DNA of 64,000 bases from Micavibrio sp. UBA6212 (GTDB lineage: Bacteria > Pseudomonadota > Alphaproteobacteria > Micavibrionales > Micavibrionaceae): NCBI GenBank assembly GCA_002421905.1, contig DISK01000010.1, forward strand, positions 130,116-194,115, read 5' to 3'. The translations under genes were made by a program, and so were the position numbers. This document shows positions 61,353 to 64,000 of the stretch, piece after piece. The notes beneath the pieces were generated by a model. It made no database searches, was not told the DNA's origin, and saw only the letters and a list, made by a program, of their open reading frames with translations. Position 1 is the stretch's first letter; the number at the start of each line of letters is the position of its first letter.

Positions 61353-61730
61353 TCAAGAAGCAAAAACTTTGGCAATTGTATCTGCCAATTTGTCGAGATT
61401 AACCGGCTTTTCAAGATAAGCAGTCGGATTCAAGTGATCAACAGAATGCCTGTCTCGCGGATCAGTCAAAGCTGTCAAAAATATAATCGGCAAATTTTTA
61501 TATTGAGGGTATGACCCACGAATACGCTCCAACATTTGGTATCCCGACATCACCGGCATAGCACGATCACAAATAACAATATCCGGCTCAATCGTCTGGA
61601 GTTTTTCAAGCCCCTCCTGACCGTTCCTAGCCAGCTCGACTTCATAGCCACGGCTGGTCAGATCTGCATAGAGAATGCTGCACAATTCACGCTCATCCTC
61701 AACAACCAGAATTTTTCTATTTTCTGCCAT
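61353..61730 (-). CDS. single-domain response regulator (CheY-like)
   Basis: 125 residues from the ATG at 61730 (GGAG upstream; a GTG six codons earlier is less likely). Receiver only: E11/D12, phospho-acceptor D55 (VICDRAMP), T87 and K108. It has no output domain, so it must act by protein contact or in a phosphorelay. The PAS kinase gene ends 43 bp upstream, so the two form a pair. Confidence 0.93.
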   Translation of the reverse strand: MAENRKILVVEDERELCSILYADLTSRGYEVELARNGQEGLEKLQTIEPDIVICDRAMPVMSGYQMLERIRGSYPQYKNLPIIFLTALTDPRDRHSVDHLNPTAYLEKPVNLDKLADTIAKVFAS

Positions 61731-61773
61731 ATGGCTTCTCCGCTTCACTTAATAACTATGATTCAAATAGAGT

Positions 61774-63408
61774 CTATAGATTTGCAGCGTCTTGCTCAAG
61801 AGAGAACTCATAAGGGAAATTCAGGATAAAAGAACTCCCCTGTCCGACAGCGCTCTCCACCTTGATCTCCCCTTTGTGCAAACGCACCAAATCGCGCACC
61901 AATGACAGACCGACACCCGATCCGGGACGACCACTGGAAGTTGATGCACGAAAGAATCTGTTAAAGATCTCCTCCATCTCCTCCTCAGGTATTCCAACTC
62001 CGTTATCAGAAACTGCCAACTGCAATCCCCGAGGCCCAGTCATGAGAGTAAGATCAACTTCTCCTTTTTCCGGATCGGTAAACTTGACAGCATTGGATAA
62101 TAAATTGGTCAAAATGATGGTAACAAACTTCTTGTCCATGACAACATTCGTCTGTTCCAATTTGATATGGGTGCGGATTTTATGTCCGCGCGCCAGATTG
62201 GCCTGTTCTTCAGAAAGAAGCATAACCAGTTCCGCAATATCGAATTTCTCGACATTCAGATCAAGTTTTCCGGTTTTAAGAAGGTTGGAAGACAAGACAG
62301 CCTCCATCATATTCACCGTGCGGGAAACTGCCGATCTGATCGTCCTCAACCGGACTTTCATCTCATCATCCGACATACACTTGCCTAAACGCTCCAGAAT
62401 CTGGGCGTTTCCATCGACAATCGCCAACGGGGTGCGGAATTCATGACTAACCATGCTGATAAATTGTTTTTGCAAAGAACTTGCTTCCTGCTCGGCGGTC
62501 AACGCCTTTTCCAACAAAGCCTGCTGTTTGGCCAAAGCATATTCCTGCTCTTTATAGGTCGTAATATTGGTGGTCGAAACAATAGTCCCCTGCTCATGAG
62601 GCAAATCAACCGCAGTCATCCTCAAATGTGTCCCATTATCGAGACGGAATTCAAACTGGCCTTGCAGCTTGATCCAGAAATCCAGAGCATCCTGATATCT
62701 AGGGTCATGCTGTCCTACACCCATTTCTCTGGCGATGGCCTCGAATACTTTTTGAACAGGCGTGCCACGCACAAACAATTCACGGCTTTTGGGGTATAAT
62801 TTCAAATAATGCTGACTGACATAAAAGATACGTTTCTGGCGGTCAAACACGATAAACGCATCAGCAGACACTGACAAAAACCCCAGAAAGGCATTATATT
62901 CGTCTTCCTGCAGGCGTGCATTCAGACGCATAATTCCTTTTTTCAGCTTATGATTAAAAATATTTGTGAACTCCGGCAGCCCCAATATTTCCATATTATA
63001 AATGGCATCATATTTAGCCGACAGAATATGCAACCTCTTCCGGATATCCGGCTCACGCGTAATCGCGATAATATCGGCAACAACTCCTGAAATCCGGCTT
63101 AATTGTTCTGCAATCTCAAGATTGGCCTCGGAAGCTTCATCCACAAGGACAAACACAACGGCACTGTCATAGGCCTCAGCAAACAGCTCTTCCTTCGTTT
63201 GGGGGGTGGATACAACAACGTCAAAGCCTGGAATAAGATCCCAGATCAGCTTGGTAAGCTCAAATTCCCCCGAATCTCCATAAATAGAGATAATCGGGGA
63301 CGACCTTTTACGTAAGTCAACGGATGTGGGGAACTCATGGGACACGATTAAAATACTCCAAGCAACAGTTTCTTGACATTGGGTAAATAAATCGTTTATA
63401 AGCGCCAA
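61774..63408 (-). CDS. soluble PAS-containing histidine kinase with degenerate receiver-like N-terminus
   Basis: 544 residues; the start is uncertain (TTG at 63408, weak ribosome binding site). About 30-150 looks like a receiver fold lacking the usual Asp ([36 protein letters not shown]). PAS about 190-300; coiled coil; HisKA with H322 ([10 protein letters not shown]); HATPase with [15 protein letters not shown] and GSGVGLSL. No membrane segments, so a cytoplasmic sensor. It likely phosphorylates the CheY-like protein encoded next to it. Confidence 0.9.
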   Translation of the reverse strand: MALINDLFTQCQETVAWSILIVSHEFPTSVDLRKRSSPIISIYGDSGEFELTKLIWDLIPGFDVVVSTPQTKEELFAEAYDSAVVFVLVDEASEANLEIAEQLSRISGVVADIIAITREPDIRKRLHILSAKYDAIYNMEILGLPEFTNIFNHKLKKGIMRLNARLQEDEYNAFLGFLSVSADAFIVFDRQKRIFYVSQHYLKLYPKSRELFVRGTPVQKVFEAIAREMGVGQHDPRYQDALDFWIKLQGQFEFRLDNGTHLRMTAVDLPHEQGTIVSTTNITTYKEQEYALAKQQALLEKALTAEQEASSLQKQFISMVSHEFRTPLAIVDGNAQILERLGKCMSDDEMKVRLRTIRSAVSRTVNMMEAVLSSNLLKTGKLDLNVEKFDIAELVMLLSEEQANLARGHKIRTHIKLEQTNVVMDKKFVTIILTNLLSNAVKFTDPEKGEVDLTLMTGPRGLQLAVSDNGVGIPEEEMEEIFNRFFRASTSSGRPGSGVGLSLVRDLVRLHKGEIKVESAVGQGSSFILNFPYEFSLEQDAANL

Positions 63409-63439
63409 ACTAAGTTAATATTTATACCAACCAAAAAGA

Positions 63440-63455
63440 CCCCTTTTCAAAGGGG
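63440..63455 (+). promoter_or_regulatory. rplU leader hairpin
   Basis: CCCCTTT-TC-AAAGGGG is a perfect 7-bp stem, 28 bp before the rplU start and in its 5' leader. It is a possible autogenous regulatory structure, or a weak attenuator. AAAGG closer to the ATG is the ribosome binding site. Confidence 0.4.
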
Positions 63456-63483
63456 ATTTGTCGAAAGAAGCAAAGGTAAAACC

Positions 63484-63798
63484 ATGTTTGCAGTAATCCG
63501 TACAGGTGGAAAGCAATATAAAGTTGCCCAAGACACCTATCTACAAGTCGAAAAAATTGACGCCGAAGTTGGCGCAAAAATCGACATCACCGACGTTCTG
63601 ATGATCTCGAACGGCGATCAAACCACAGTTGGCGCACCAATTATCGAAGGCGCAAAAGTTGTGGCAGAAATTCTTGAACAAGGGCGTGGAGACAAAGTTA
63701 TCATCTTCAAAAAACGCCGTCGTCAGAACTATCGTCGTAAAAACGGTCACCGTCAGTTGCTGACCACCATCAAAATCACGGAAATCAAAGCCGCCTAA
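63484..63798 (+). CDS. rplU: 50S ribosomal protein L21
   Basis: 104 residues, full length. It opens [20 protein letters not shown] and contains [16 protein letters not shown], the L21 signature. It binds 23S rRNA in the large subunit. It is followed by rpmA after 37 bp, the conserved rplU-rpmA order. Confidence 0.98.
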   Translation: MFAVIRTGGKQYKVAQDTYLQVEKIDAEVGAKIDITDVLMISNGDQTTVGAPIIEGAKVVAEILEQGRGDKVIIFKKRRRQNYRRKNGHRQLLTTIKITEIKAA

Positions 63799-63835
63799 TT
63801 GATTTGGCAGGCACGCAAACGAAAGGAATTATATT

Positions 63836-64000
63836 ATGGCACACAAGAAGGCAGGCGGTAGCTCGAGAAACGGACGCGACACAGCGGGTCGTCGTTTGGG
63901 CGTGAAATGTTTTGGCGGAGAATCTGTTATTCCCGGAAACATCATCATCCGTCAACGCGGAACAAAGTATAAACAAGGTAAAAATGTTGGTATCGGTAAA
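63836..64000 (+). CDS. rpmA: 50S ribosomal protein L27, C-terminus beyond window
   Basis: The first 55 codons are visible: [15 protein letters not shown], then GVKCFGGE and [13 protein letters not shown], the L27 family sequence. L27's N-terminal tail reaches the peptidyl transferase centre. Preceded by AAGGAA. The gene continues past the right edge. Confidence 0.98.
   Translation, partial: MAHKKAGGSSRNGRDTAGRRLGVKCFGGESVIPGNIIIRQRGTKYKQGKNVGIGK

Overview
The window looks like chromosomal DNA of an alphaproteobacterium. Supporting genes are a full-length cyclic beta-1,2-glucan synthetase (NdvB/ChvB type), an ECF sigma factor resembling EcfG with a textbook GGAAC-N16-CGTT promoter nearby, the rplU-rpmA ribosomal pair, and small DUF2383, PRC-barrel and 2-TM proteins typical of the class. 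The sequence is moderately AT-rich. I cannot name a genus.

Layout. Bases 1-9531 are host or old accessory DNA: a partial ABC-2 ATPase, tRNA-Ser(UGA), a giant 1897-aa protein joining an M48-like zinc peptidase to a UbiB/COQ8-like kinase fold, and a P-type ATPase. Bases 9822-39213 are an integrative mobilizable element (about 29.4 kb). It splits a host tRNA-Ser(CGA) gene exactly in its anticodon loop. The 5' half is at 9797-9835 and the 3' half at 39200-39264, with a shared 14-bp core. The element carries a complete replacement tRNA-Ser(CGA) with its own promoter (11233-11364). The same int-tail/promoter/tRNA block lies just outside its left end, a scar suggesting repeated integrations.

The element contains a tyrosine integrase; a minus-strand run of closely packed or overlapping defence genes (25068 down to 11389); a MobQ oriT and MobA/MobL relaxase; a Fic protein; a 2265-aa RTX protein with a small membrane protein; a broken PIN gene and its partner; ArdA anti-restriction; and a DUF4143 ATPase. 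The defence run comprises hsdR, a TIGR04141 gene, hsdS, a 3-TM protein with a 54-aa partner, a DUF4935 PIN protein, hsdM, a 101-aa protein, a DUF262/DUF1524 (GmrSD-like) protein, an ASCH protein, a PIN-GNAT-EVE-like fusion and a nucleotide-kinase-like P-loop protein. No type IV secretion or coupling protein is present, so transfer would need a helper. ArdA would shield the incoming strand, the restriction system would fight competitors, and the replacement tRNA would remove the cost of breaking the host gene.

Bases 39265-64000 are ordinary chromosome: a general-stress and envelope neighbourhood (DUF2383, PRC-barrel, hybrid kinase, ECF sigma, OmpR-type regulator, EF-hand protein), NdvB, a secreted zincin, a GNAT protein, an MFS exporter, Amt, an L,D-transpeptidase with a kinase/receiver pair, then rplU-rpmA running off the right end.
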